Shown here: one piece after another, positions 18,212 through 26,511 of the stretch | Position numbering within the stretch: the stretch's first letter is position 1 | How the letters are laid out: every line of letters starts with the position of its first letter | Origin: Succinivibrionaceae bacterium | GTDB lineage: Bacteria; Pseudomonadota; Gammaproteobacteria; Enterobacterales; Succinivibrionaceae | Assembly: GCA_017480795.1 (NCBI GenBank) | Contig: JAFURY010000024.1 | Location: forward strand, 1 to 50,179 | Direction: 5' to 3' | Length of the DNA: 50,179 bases | The notes under the pieces: generated by a model | What the model saw: the letters and a program-made list of their open reading frames with translations, nothing else | What the model was told of the DNA's origin: nothing | Database searches by the model: none | Translations under genes and position numbers: made by a program

Positions 18212-19090
18212 GCCTTAGCGGGTATGCGGCCGCGGGAAGCGCGAATCCCGTTCGGCCTCGGCTCGGATTTTCTCATGGCCAAGTAGAGTCTTCTGTCACG
18301 TTTCGGGGCGTCCTTACAGCGGAGCGGCTTTGGGTTGGATGTCGGATCTGCCGATGCGCCTGTTGACTGCGGCGACGTCTTCTCCGCCGGGAGGATCCTT
18401 TGCCCGAAAGTCAGGGCGCGTATCTGATGTTCCTGCGCTTCTGGTATTTTTCCCCGATACCTGTTTTTCACGCCGCTGGCCGCCCGGTGCCGGAACATCT
18501 TTTCCGGCTCGGAACGCGGCAATGGCCGGCGGTCGCCTTTCCCAAACGGATTGGCCGCGCGGAAAATCGTTCCGGATCCTGCCGGGCCAGCTCGTGCAGC
18601 GAAGAATGACATTGTCCCGAAGAACGGGACCAAAGAAGCTGGTTTTACGATACGGTTTTCCTTGCTTTTCTTTTGCTCATGGCGTTTTGCCGCATTTTGA
18701 ACTCAAACGGTCCGAGTCGCATTCTGAAATCGTCACTTCCCGGCGTCCGCAGGAGTCTTGAAAATCGCCTGGCTGACGGTTTGCCGGTCTAAGCCTTGTT
18801 TGTCTCTTTCGCCACAGGTGTTTTGGCGCTCGTGGTATAATGCCGCAGGATGGATCGCATCCTGGAGACCGGATGTATGCCCAGCCTGAAGTCTGGACTG
18901 GAGCGTGCCGGGAACCCGAGGGCGTTAGGGCACGGCGCGGGAGCACCGAAGTTTTTCCTGTAGACGGCATCCATGGCAAAGGAATATCCGGCGGCGTTTC
19001 CGTTATGGGACCTAAACCTGTGCGGAAACCAGGAGAAATTTGTTCTGATGCGCGTGTCGCATCATGGAATGTCACGGATTGGGAAGTTTT
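18212..19090. other. 879-bp gap with a strong -10 and a long leader
   Basis: No convincing gene is seen on either strand; the open frames here look like chance. An extended -10 at 18833-18841 would give a transcript with a leader of about 245 bases before the next chaperone-like gene. That leader contains possible hairpins: GGATG/CATCC around 18847-18861 and CGTGCC/GGCACG around 18905-18935. Confidence 0.45.
18833..18841 (+). promoter_or_regulatory. Extended -10 promoter upstream of second chaperone-like gene
   Basis: TGGTATAAT is a perfect TATAAT with the TGn extension. No good -35 lies 16-18 bases upstream, which extended -10 promoters tolerate. Predicted start is near 18848. Confidence 0.5.
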
Positions 19091-19516
19091 ATGACAGATA
19101 TCATAAACCGCGCATTCAGAGAGCTTGATTTCGGGCTTAACCCGCTGGATGAGGAGACGGGCGTTTCCAGCAACAGCGTCAACGGATTCAGCACCGAGTT
19201 TGTTCTGGATCGGGATCGGAACGTTCTTGCGGCAAGAAGCAGAATCGTCACGGTCAACGACTTCTACAAACGCCATGCGGGACAGTTCATGCGCGGCGTG
19301 CTGATGCTCAATCGCGACGGAATGCTGCCCTCGGGCTTCAGAGTCGGCCTTGACATGGTGGATTTTACGGTGGATCTCATCTTTGAAACTGATTTGTCCG
19401 CCGTTTCGGAGGAAAATCTGCCTGTCGCGCTGGGGAACATGATCAGAAATCTGATTTATTTTTCCGGGCAGGTGCGTCAGAAACTCAGCGAAGACTATGA
19501 TCGGCTGGACGGGTAG
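19091..19516 (+). CDS. Second putative type III secretion chaperone-like protein
   Basis: A 141-residue acidic protein. ATG 19091 follows GGGAAG at 19081-19086; nearby upstream ATGs lack a site. The pattern is an N-terminal helix (I-I-N-R-A-F-R-E-L), strands through G-F-S-T-E-F-V-L-D and M-R-G-V-L-M-L-N-R-D-G, then G-F-R-V-G-L-D-M-V-D-F-T-V-D-L-I-F and a C-terminal helix (A-L-G-N-M-I-R-N-L-I-Y-F). The run from strand pair to final helix resembles the C-terminal half of DspF-type chaperones. One chaperone per giant protein is an attractive reading, but pairing cannot be told from sequence. It has its own predicted promoter and long leader, so it may be controlled apart from the giants. It could instead be an unrelated small alpha/beta protein. 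Confidence 0.5.
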   Translation: MTDIINRAFRELDFGLNPLDEETGVSSNSVNGFSTEFVLDRDRNVLAARSRIVTVNDFYKRHAGQFMRGVLMLNRDGMLPSGFRVGLDMVDFTVDLIFETDLSAVSEENLPVALGNMIRNLIYFSGQVRQKLSEDYDRLDG

Positions 19517-19640
19517 AGCCGCAGACGGGCGCGGCAGATCGGCATTTCGCGACTTTTTATCCGCCGTCGCGGTGCGATACGCCTCTTTCATTGCCTGTCC
19601 TCTGCCGTCAGCAGAGATCCTGTGATTTCCGTTTGTTTTT

Positions 19641-19686
19641 AAAACTTAAGTAAAAATTTGAAAAACTTAAGATTTTATCCTAGAAT
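19641..19686 (+). promoter_or_regulatory. asnA promoter with two AAAACTTAAG boxes
   Basis: -35 TTGAAA (19658-19663), 17-base spacer, -10 TAGAAT (19681-19686). The box AAAACTTAAG occurs at 19641-19650 and 19662-19671, 21 bases apart, about two helical turns. It brackets and overlaps the -35, so it is a likely regulator site (an AsnC-like protein is a guess). Confidence 0.65.
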
Positions 19687-19776
19687 ACTGATATCAGATT
19701 AATTAATAAAGTTTCTGGAACCTGTCATGTTTGCATGGTACGGCTTCCAGCAGAGTTCTCTTCGAGGTGAAAAAGC

Positions 19777-20814
19777 ATGAGCAAACTGATCAAACCGGAG
19801 GGCTATCAGCCGCTTCTTGACGTGAAACAGACCGAGCAGGGCATCAAGCGGATCAAGGATTTCTTTCAGCAGAATCTTTCCACCGAGCTGCGCCTGCGCC
19901 GCGTTACGGCTCCGCTTTTCGTGCTCAGGGGCCTTGGCATCAACGACGATCTCAACGGCGTCGAACGCCCGGTTAGCTTTCCCATCAAGGATCTCAACGA
20001 GTCGGTGGCCGAGGTGGTACACTCCCTGGCCAAGTGGAAGCGTCTTACCCTTGCCGAATACAAGGTCGAGCCGGGCTACGGCATTTATACCGACATGAAC
20101 GCCATCCGCGCCGACGAGGAGCTGGACAATCTGCACTCCCTTTATGTGGACCAGTGGGACTGGGAGGCTGTCATCGCGCCTCATCAGAGAACCGTGGCCT
20201 TTCTGAAGGACGTGGTTGAAAGGATCTACGCCGCAATCCGCCGCACCGAATATCTGACCTGCGAGAATTTCCCGCAGCTCAGACCCTTTCTGCCGGAAAA
20301 AATCACCTTCATTCACAGCGAGGATCTGCTGAAGCTTTATCCCGATCTTTCTCCGAAGGAGCGCGAGGACGCCATCTGCCGCAAATATGGCGCGGTGTTC
20401 CTTATGGGCATTGGCGGCAAGCTCAGCAACGGACAGAAGCATGACGGACGGGCTCCCGACTACGACGACTGGTCCACCGTGGCTGAAAACGGGCAGACGG
20501 GTCTTAACGGCGACATTCTTATTTGGTATCCTATCCTGGGTCGCTCCTTCGAACTCTCGTCCATGGGCATCCGCGTGGATCCCGAAGCCATGCTGCGTCA
20601 GCTGGAAATCGAAGGCAAACAGGAGCGCAAGGAACTTTATTTTCACAAGAAACTGCTGAATAACGAGCTTCCTCTCTCCATCGGTGGCGGTATCGGCCAG
20701 AGCCGTTTGTGCATGGTGCTGCTGCACAAAGGGCATATCGGTGAAATTCAGGCAAGCATCTGGCCTGAGGATATGCGACGTCAGTGCGCCGAACTGGGGA
20801 TGCATCTTATTTAG
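19777..20814 (+). CDS. asnA: Aspartate--ammonia ligase
   Basis: A 345-residue cytoplasmic enzyme making asparagine from aspartate, ammonia and ATP (AMP-forming). ATG 19777 has GAGGTGA at 19764-19770. It resembles E. coli AsnA (330 aa) throughout: the N-terminal helix with Q-T-E-Q-G-I-K-R-I-K, the R-V-T-A-P-L-F-V segment, D-Q-W-D-W-E and the C-terminal class II synthetase-like motif S-I-G-G-G-I-G-Q-S-R. The fold is related to AspRS-type catalytic cores. It is probably cotranscribed with the exported protein that starts 17 bases later. Two repeated boxes at the promoter suggest control by a dedicated regulator, as AsnC does in enterobacteria. Confidence 0.96.
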   Translation: MSKLIKPEGYQPLLDVKQTEQGIKRIKDFFQQNLSTELRLRRVTAPLFVLRGLGINDDLNGVERPVSFPIKDLNESVAEVVHSLAKWKRLTLAEYKVEPGYGIYTDMNAIRADEELDNLHSLYVDQWDWEAVIAPHQRTVAFLKDVVERIYAAIRRTEYLTCENFPQLRPFLPEKITFIHSEDLLKLYPDLSPKEREDAICRKYGAVFLMGIGGKLSNGQKHDGRAPDYDDWSTVAENGQTGLNGDILIWYPILGRSFELSSMGIRVDPEAMLRQLEIEGKQERKELYFHKKLLNNELPLSIGGGIGQSRLCMVLLHKGHIGEIQASIWPEDMRRQCAELGMHLI

Positions 20815-20831
20815 CCGGCTCACGGTCAGAA

Positions 20832-21617
20832 ATGAGATTATTCTATTCCTCCGCAATTTTGCTGCTCATGCTGTCGGCCGCCTCCCAGACGCCGGCAGCT
20901 GACGATTTTATGGAACCGGAACAGGAACTGCCCCTCAAGTACGAAAGGGTGAAGGTGGAGATTGATTCCGATTTCAACAACAGGCCCTATTACATCGAAT
21001 CCGGCATTGACGAGCTGGGGCTGATGATCCTGGAAAAGGCTCCGGAATCCTCCGGAGGCATGAAATCCCTGGCGAAGCTGGTGCTGGACGTGGACTGGCA
21101 GATCAATTCGGAGCAGAAGGCCGACATGTGCACCCTCCACGGTGTCAGGATAATCAACCGCTCGGTATTCATCACTCCCCAATGGAACCCCTCCGGCGAG
21201 ATCAGGGAGGAGGACGACGAGAAATGGAACCGTTTTCTTGAGGCTGTCAGCAGTTTCCAGAACATCAATCGCGAGATCATCACGCAGCATCTGAACGGCT
21301 TTGCGCAGGAGATCCGGCGGATCAGGCCGGTAAGACGCTGCAACGAGCTGAAGAAACTGATTGACGATGCCGGCATGCGGCACCTGCGGAACGCGGGGCA
21401 GGAAATCAACGCCGTGGCCTTTGAGACCGGTTCGGGCAGAGATTTTCGCGATCTGGATTACCCTGATTTCTTTTCCGATCGTCCGGAAGCCCGACCTGAT
21501 GCCGACAAGCAGCCCGAGAAGCCGACAGGTCAGAAGACGGACGGCAAACAGAAGTCTGATGCGAAACAGCCGGCCTCCGGCGGCAAAAAGGTGCAGAGCA
21601 GAAAAACAGGCAAATAG
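20832..21617 (+). CDS. Exported DUF922-like protein lacking the HExxH motif
   Basis: A 261-residue protein with a clear signal peptide (M-R-L-F-Y-S-S-A-I-L-L-L-M-L-S-A ending near P-A-A-D), so it is periplasmic or secreted. ATG 20832 is chosen for that peptide; an earlier ATG would overlap asnA. The middle follows the DUF922 plan (predicted secreted Zn-dependent protease): a W-x-I strand, a Cys-containing strand, V-F-I-T-P-Q-W then W-N-R-F-L-E-A. Where DUF922 has H-E-x-x-H this protein reads S-S-F-Q-N-I-N, so zinc binding and catalysis should be lost. The last 50 residues are a Lys/Pro/Gln-rich disordered tail. Identification is by pattern memory and moderate. The function is unknown. Confidence 0.7.
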   Translation: MRLFYSSAILLLMLSAASQTPAADDFMEPEQELPLKYERVKVEIDSDFNNRPYYIESGIDELGLMILEKAPESSGGMKSLAKLVLDVDWQINSEQKADMCTLHGVRIINRSVFITPQWNPSGEIREEDDEKWNRFLEAVSSFQNINREIITQHLNGFAQEIRRIRPVRRCNELKKLIDDAGMRHLRNAGQEINAVAFETGSGRDFRDLDYPDFFSDRPEARPDADKQPEKPTGQKTDGKQKSDAKQPASGGKKVQSRKTGK

Positions 21618-21667
21618 CCTCAAGCGCTCTGGCCGAATTTGGCAGGGCGCGGCAGGATTTTCGCTTT

Positions 21668-22489
21668 CTATCCCTCTCTTCCATCGCCTGCGTCCGCAAT
21701 CCGGCCGACGGTCATTTCACGCTTGCTGCCGTATCCTGGACGCTTTTGGATTGCAAAGCCCGCAGCCGCCAGCCCTCTTCTGACCCGGCCCGAGACGGTG
21801 AATGTGGCCAGCGTGCAGTCGCCGGCGGCGGTTTTGGCCATGGCCCGATAGAGATCGTCGTTCCACAGATCGCCGTTGCAGGAAGGGGAATAGCCGTCAA
21901 GAAACCAGGCGTTAACCGCATGGCGCCAGTTTCCGGCAAATTCCGGAAGACGGTCGCGAATGTCTCCCAGATACAGATTCACCTGGGTATGAAGATCCGG
22001 CAGATCAAAGCCGGTCGCCGGCTTGGCGAAATCAAGGCCCGCATATGCCTCAAGCATCATGCCCGCGATCTGATGGTCAAGACAGAAGGCGTCCTGAGCT
22101 TTCTTCATATCCTCCAGCGTCAGGGGATGCTTTTCAAAGGAAACATAGCGCAGCCTGATGCGGCCGCGCTTCAGCAGATCCCTGAAGGCCTCCAGCAGCA
22201 CAATGAGGTTGGAGCCGGTGCCGAAGCCGGTTTCGGCGATGGTGAAAACGGCAGGCGTCTGCGAACCGTCCCGCCTCTGCTCCGATGCGTCTTCAAGCCG
22301 GGCCTTGAGATTGTTGCCCCGGATAAAGGTGTGCAGCGTCTCCTCTCTCAGGCCGGAGGCTGAAAAGTAGATGTCCGGATAAATCAGGGATCGCGGATTT
22401 TGGGGATCGGTGAAATCGATGCGGGCGAATTCCAGGGGCGCTGCCGGAGCGTCGGCTCCGATCTGCCGTTTTGGCGGGGTGTCGTTCAT
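21668..22489 (-). CDS. mnmD: tRNA (5-methylaminomethyl-2-thiouridine) methyltransferase, stand-alone MnmD
   Basis: A 273-residue SAM-dependent methyltransferase corresponding to the N-terminal domain of E. coli MnmC. That domain methylates nm5s2U34 in the wobble position of certain tRNAs. Seen motifs: I-Y-F-S-A-S-G-L-R-E-E near residue 40, SAM loop A-E-T-G-F-G-T-G-S-N-L, Y-V-S-F-E-K-H-P-L-T and the catalytic-region A-W-F-L-D-G-Y-S-P-S. The C-terminal P-G-Y-G-S-K-R-E-M ends the domain. The FAD-dependent oxidase domain of enterobacterial MnmC (about 400 more residues) is absent, and no separate oxidase gene lies nearby. It faces the asnA operon tail to tail. A minus-strand TATAAT lies 46 bases upstream of the start. 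Confidence 0.92.
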   Translation of the reverse strand: MNDTPPKRQIGADAPAAPLEFARIDFTDPQNPRSLIYPDIYFSASGLREETLHTFIRGNNLKARLEDASEQRRDGSQTPAVFTIAETGFGTGSNLIVLLEAFRDLLKRGRIRLRYVSFEKHPLTLEDMKKAQDAFCLDHQIAGMMLEAYAGLDFAKPATGFDLPDLHTQVNLYLGDIRDRLPEFAGNWRHAVNAWFLDGYSPSCNGDLWNDDLYRAMAKTAAGDCTLATFTVSGRVRRGLAAAGFAIQKRPGYGSKREMTVGRIADAGDGREG

Positions 22490-22534
22490 GATTTCCTTGC
22501 TGGTCTGTTTTTTTCAGGGTCTTCCTTCGGGCGT

Positions 22535-22540
22535 ATTATA
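22535..22540 (-). promoter_or_regulatory. Putative mnmD -10 box
   Basis: TATAAT on the minus strand (from GCTATAATACG), about 46 bases before the start codon. The -35 region is not close to consensus. Confidence 0.4.
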
Positions 22541-22743
22541 GCATCCGGCATCCGATCCTCTTTCGGTTGTCCATGCTTTCCGAGACTGCCACGGCGGATT
22601 TCGTCCCCGGATGAGACCTGAAAATTTCATCGCCATAACGGAGTCTGCCGTAAAATTCGATCTGGCGTCTGTTCCATCATGACAGACGGGATGTTCCTGC
22701 AGGCCTCAGGAAAACCGGACGTCCGCCAAACAACGGAGTTTTT

Positions 22744-23256
22744 ATGAAACTGCACTCGACATGCCTTGCGCTGCTATGGGCGCTTCTTGGTAATCAGGCT
22801 ATGGCGGATCACATGGATAACAAGCTTGCCGGCGTATGGCTTGAGGCCGGCGGCACTTCCTACACCCGGCAGAAAGGTCTTGTCCTTGAGTTTGCCGGAA
22901 ATCATACGGTCATGGTGTCCAATCTGTTGCAGGAGCCGGTAACGGCGGTCTACGGAATTCCCAAAAATCCGTATATGAGACAGCCCGAACCGGGAGCCTT
23001 CAGCATCGTCTACTCCCACAACTACCAGAAGCTGTCATCCGGCGTTCTTATCGACACGTCCTTCACCCAGGAGCTTTACTATCACGAGGAAAACGGAGTG
23101 CCCGTTCTTTCTGAAACCGGTTTCGAACACGACGGCTGCGGTTTCATGATCGCCACGGAATATCTGCCCCGGGACAAATACCGGGAAGGCTTCGTTTCGG
23201 AGCTGTCCAGAAAAGTCAACGGACGCTGCGACACCTCCGGCACCAGAGGGCGTTGA
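22744..23256 (+). CDS. Small secreted protein of unknown function
   Basis: A 170-residue protein with a signal peptide (hydrophobic L-A-L-L-W-A-L-L-G, cleavage likely after A-M-A before D-H). ACGGAG lies about 10 bases before the ATG. The mature part has strand-like stretches (G-L-V-L-E-F-A-G-N-H-T-V-M-V-S) and two cysteines (H-D-G-C-G-F and N-G-R-C-D) that could form one disulfide in the periplasm. No family is recognised. It stands alone between mnmD (divergent) and fabB, with 241 bases before fabB, so it is probably a single transcription unit. Confidence 0.75.
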   Translation: MKLHSTCLALLWALLGNQAMADHMDNKLAGVWLEAGGTSYTRQKGLVLEFAGNHTVMVSNLLQEPVTAVYGIPKNPYMRQPEPGAFSIVYSHNYQKLSSGVLIDTSFTQELYYHEENGVPVLSETGFEHDGCGFMIATEYLPRDKYREGFVSELSRKVNGRCDTSGTRGR

Positions 23257-23456
23257 ACTTCTCATCGCGGATAGTCCGTCAGATCAGGCGCGCTATCCGT
23301 GGAGAGCGGCGCGGTTTCCGGCGCCGAACAAATTTCCGTTCAGGAAACCCTCCGTTTGGCCGGAGCCGGCTTCAAAATCAGTCAGACGACTCCCGTCGTC
23401 CCCCCGCTCATGCGTTAAAGTGAATTTCAGTCAAAAAAATAGACCCGGCGATGGGC

Positions 23457-23462
23457 TATAAT
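23457..23462 (+). promoter_or_regulatory. Putative fabB -10 box
   Basis: A perfect TATAAT 36 bases before the fabB ATG, preceded by an A-rich run (TCAAAAAAATA). No good -35 is seen, and no recognisable FadR or FabR site. Confidence 0.45.
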
Positions 23463-23497
23463 CTGTGGTGTCATATTTTGAGTACGGTGGATTAATC

Positions 23498-24709
23498 ATG
23501 AGAAGAGCGGTGATCACAGGTCTTGGAATCATCTCCAGCATTGGCAACAACGCGCAGGAGGTGCTGCACTCTCTTAAAAACGGAATTTCCGGCATAACCT
23601 TCTCCGAGGAATTCAGAGATCGCGGCATGCGCTCCCAGGTGTGGGGCAGCGTGAAACTGGCGGTGGAGGAATTCATCGATCGCAAGATCCTGCGCTTCAT
23701 GGGCAACGCTTCTGCCTACGCCTATCTGGCCATGAAGCAGGCCATCGAGGATGCCGGGCTTGGGGAGGATCAGGTTTCCAACGATCGCACCGGTCTGATC
23801 TGCGGCTCCGGCGGGGCCTCTCCCGCCAATCAGGTGGAGGCCTGCGACATTCTCAGGGCCAAGGGCGTCAAGAGGATCGGACCCTATATGGTGACCCGCA
23901 CCATGGCGTCCACCACCTCGGCCTGCCTGTCCACTCCGTTTCATATCAGGGGCATCAACTACTCCATCAGCTCGGCATGCTCCACCTCGGCGCACTGCAT
24001 CGGCAACGCCTGCGAGCAGATTCAGCTTGGCAAGCAGGACATCGTTTTCGCCGGCGGAGGCGAGGAGCTCGGCTGGTCGCTGGCCTGTCTGTTTGACGGC
24101 ATGGGAGCGCTTTCATCCCGCTACAACGAAACTCCGGCCCAGGCCTCCCGGCCCTTTGACGACGACCGGGACGGGTTCGTCATCGCCGGCGGCGGCGGCA
24201 TGGTGGTGGTGGAGGAATACGAGCATGCGGTAAACCGGGGCGCGAAGATCTACGCAGAGGTTACCGGCTATGGCGCCACCTCCGACGGCTACGACATGGT
24301 GGCTCCTTCGGGAGAGGGCGCGGAGCGATGCATGCGCATGGCCATCAGAGATCTCTCGCAGCCGGTGGATTACATCAATACCCACGGCACCTCCACCAAG
24401 GTGGGGGATGTGAAGGAGGTGGAGGCCATCAGAGCCGTCTTCGGGGACAGAGTGCCATACTTTTCCTCCACCAAGAGCATGACGGGCCATTCTCTGGGAG
24501 CGGCGGGAGTGCAGGAGGCCATCTATTCCCTTCTGATGCTGAAGCACGGGTTCATCGCTCCAAGCATCAACGCCTTCAGCCTTTCCGAGCCGTTTGCTTC
24601 CCTGCCGCTGGTGAGGGAAACTATGGAGGTCAAACTGAACACCGTGATGTCAAACAGCTTCGGTTTTGGCGGAACCAACGCCAGTCTGGTGTTCTCCGCC
24701 GTGCCATGA
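23498..24709 (+). CDS. fabB: Beta-ketoacyl-ACP synthase I
   Basis: A 403-residue condensing enzyme of fatty-acid elongation, the length of E. coli FabB (406). ATG 23498 starts at the family N-terminus ([10 protein letters not shown]), with GGTGG at 23486-23490. The catalytic triad is visible: nucleophile Cys in S-S-A-C-S-T-S at about residue 161, His in N-T-H-G-T-S at about 295 and His in [10 protein letters not shown] at about 331, with the preceding Lys in S-T-K-S. The FabB-type insertion around [10 protein letters not shown] supports FabB over FabF. FabB elongates unsaturated intermediates, so the organism probably uses the FabA/FabB anaerobic route, as expected for an anaerobe; fabA is not in the window. 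Confidence 0.95.
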   Translation: MRRAVITGLGIISSIGNNAQEVLHSLKNGISGITFSEEFRDRGMRSQVWGSVKLAVEEFIDRKILRFMGNASAYAYLAMKQAIEDAGLGEDQVSNDRTGLICGSGGASPANQVEACDILRAKGVKRIGPYMVTRTMASTTSACLSTPFHIRGINYSISSACSTSAHCIGNACEQIQLGKQDIVFAGGGEELGWSLACLFDGMGALSSRYNETPAQASRPFDDDRDGFVIAGGGGMVVVEEYEHAVNRGAKIYAEVTGYGATSDGYDMVAPSGEGAERCMRMAIRDLSQPVDYINTHGTSTKVGDVKEVEAIRAVFGDRVPYFSSTKSMTGHSLGAAGVQEAIYSLLMLKHGFIAPSINAFSLSEPFASLPLVRETMEVKLNTVMSNSFGFGGTNASLVFSAVP

Positions 24710-24779
24710 GCAGTCGCCCTCTTTTTCCCGAGCGCCAGAACGCCGTTGTTTTCATTTGACGAAATATCGAGGTGTCGCC

Positions 24780-25390
24780 ATGAGCGGACAGTGGTTTTCC
24801 CGGCTTGTTCGTGACACGTGTCATGTGCTGAACCGCTTTTACGGCCTGAAACGCGTTCCGAATCAGCGCGTCCGCTCCTTTGCCGACAACCAGAGCAGAC
24901 AGATTGTTTTCGATTTCAAGAACGGCCGGCTCTCCTCCGAAGTAGCCTGTTTCTTTCGCAACGCGGTGACCGGCATTACCGGCGGACGTTGCAGAAGCCA
25001 TGTCGCAGCCTTTGTTCCGGCTTCCACCAGGGACAAAACCTGCAGCCGCTTTCTTCCTCTTGCCAAAAATCTCTCTGAAACCTTCAACATTTTCGCCTCC
25101 GTCAAAATAGTCCAGCGGGTACGCGACGCCACGGCCGCCCATATGGGCCAGAAAAGCGGCCAGTCGGCCGCCGATTTCAGAATCGACGGCGCCTGGATCA
25201 GAAACCGTCCCGTCATTCTGTTCGACTACGTCATCACGCGAGGAACCGCCTTCGCCGATACGGCGAAGGCGCTGATGGCCAGGGCCGAGCTCCTTCGGTC
25301 ACCGGTCTTTTTCTGGGAAAAACCTTTCATACCCGGCAGGAAGGCTGCGTCATTTCCTATGTGGATCCGGGCAAAAAACGCGGCTTTTGA
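24780..25390 (+). pseudogene. ComF-like phosphoribosyltransferase, frameshifted near its C-terminus
   Basis: ATG 24780 has GAGGTG at 24769-24774. The reading gives a PRTase-like protein whose PRPP motif is V-I-L-F-D-Y-V-I-T-R-G-T-A near residue 145. After M-A-R-A-E-L-L (about 25295) the frame runs on to 25424 with unfamily-like sequence. One frame over, the bases read S-V-T-G-L-F-L-G-K-T-F-H-T-R-Q and end at TGA 25388-25390, the expected last strands of such PRTases. A one-base deletion near 25293-25300 explains this. Also, the usual second acidic residue of the PRPP motif (F-D-D-V) is Tyr. The gene precedes a DprA-like gene by about 56 bases, a pairing recalled from other bacteria. The gene may be dead or the break a sequencing error. 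Confidence 0.65.
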
Positions 25391-25446
25391 GACTTCGCCG
25401 GTTTTTCCGATCTGTTTTTGCTGATTCTTTTACGGGTTGCTGTTTT

Positions 25447-26478
25447 ATGCGCAAGGAATATATTCTGGCTTTGCTTTACGGACTGAAGACCAGGGGAATA
25501 AAGGGGGTAGGCCCCAAAGCCGTTCTGAAAATCGCTCAGTCCCAGGCTTCCATGTCCCTGGCGGAGAATGGGGGCAGAGAGGATGCGGCGGAACTCTACG
25601 CCTGCGTCAGGGCCGGAGATGCCAAGCTGGCCTCCGGAATTGACGAAAATGTTCTGGCCGAGGCCCTGGATGCGGCATACGAGCTGATAGACAAAAGCCG
25701 CGAAAAGGGCATCGAACTTGTTGGCTATGGGGATGAAAACTATCCGCCGGGGTTTTATTTCGCCTGCGACGGCAAGGGCGTGAAAACGCCTCCGCCGCTG
25801 TTCTGGTACAAGGGCGACATCGGCGTTCTGTCCAAACCCGGCGTTGCCGTCATCGGCACCAGAGAGCCGACTCCCGAGGGCGGCAAGGCCGGCTACTACA
25901 TGGGCAGAATTTTTGCCGAAAAAGGGTTCAACGTGGTGTCGGGACTGGCTCTGGGCTGCGACGCCTCGGCTCACAGCGGAGCGCTTGCGGCCAGGGGCGT
26001 CACCACCGCCATTCTGCCCTCGATCGTGGAACCTTCCGAGGTTATGCCCAGATCCCATCAGCGCCTTGCGGAGGAGATTCTCTCGTCCGGCGGTCTGCTG
26101 ATGTCCGAGTACCCTCTCGGTCATGCCGTCTCCAAATTCGACTATGTGGATCGTGATCGTCTGCAGGCGGCGCTGGCGGCCGCGGTGATCGTGGTGCAGT
26201 CCAAATACAACGGAGGCTCCATGCATGCCTCCAACGCCGCCCTGAAGGCCCAGAAGCCGGTTTATGTGCTCAAATATCTCAGCGACAAGCTCAACCGGTC
26301 CGACATCACCTCCGGCAACCGGCTGCTGGCCGAAAGAGGCGCCGAATTCATATCCGGACAGGAAATGAAGGCGGGAGGCGCGAAGATTTTCGAGTTCATT
26401 CTGAAAAAACATGAGGAGCAGCAGGCGCGGACTTTGCCTGTTGCAAAGGCGAAAAAACAGGCTGGATTGCCGGTCTGA
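25447..26478 (+). CDS. DprA/SMF-like Rossmann-fold protein (divergent)
   Basis: A 343-residue protein. ATG 25447 starts at M-R-K-E-Y-I-L-A-L-L. The N-terminal 100 residues are helical, with a helix-hairpin-helix-like G-I-K-G-V-G-P-K-A. The core is the DprA Rossmann fold: V-A-V-I-G-T-R-E-P-T-P-E-G, V-V-S-G-L-A-L-G-C-D-A-S-A-H-S-G-A-L and G-G-L-L-M-S-E-Y-P-L-G. The later loop is V-V-Q-S-K-Y-N-G-G-S-M-H-A-S rather than the housekeeping E-A-x-x-x-S-G-T-L-x-T-A, and no C-terminal winged helix follows. So it is probably not the transformation DprA. DprA binds ssDNA and loads RecA; a sensor or nucleotide-linked role in a defence locus is conceivable here. Next gene is 33 bases on, same strand. Confidence 0.8.
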   Translation: MRKEYILALLYGLKTRGIKGVGPKAVLKIAQSQASMSLAENGGREDAAELYACVRAGDAKLASGIDENVLAEALDAAYELIDKSREKGIELVGYGDENYPPGFYFACDGKGVKTPPPLFWYKGDIGVLSKPGVAVIGTREPTPEGGKAGYYMGRIFAEKGFNVVSGLALGCDASAHSGALAARGVTTAILPSIVEPSEVMPRSHQRLAEEILSSGGLLMSEYPLGHAVSKFDYVDRDRLQAALAAAVIVVQSKYNGGSMHASNAALKAQKPVYVLKYLSDKLNRSDITSGNRLLAERGAEFISGQEMKAGGAKIFEFILKKHEEQQARTLPVAKAKKQAGLPV

Positions 26479-26511
26479 CGCGGTGAGATTAATCATCAGA
26501 GGGAGTGAAGC

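Noticed and set aside
18196..18633. 145-codon minus-strand frame and others in the 18.2-19.1 kb gap
   Set aside because: Arg/Pro-rich low-quality sequence without a start signal.
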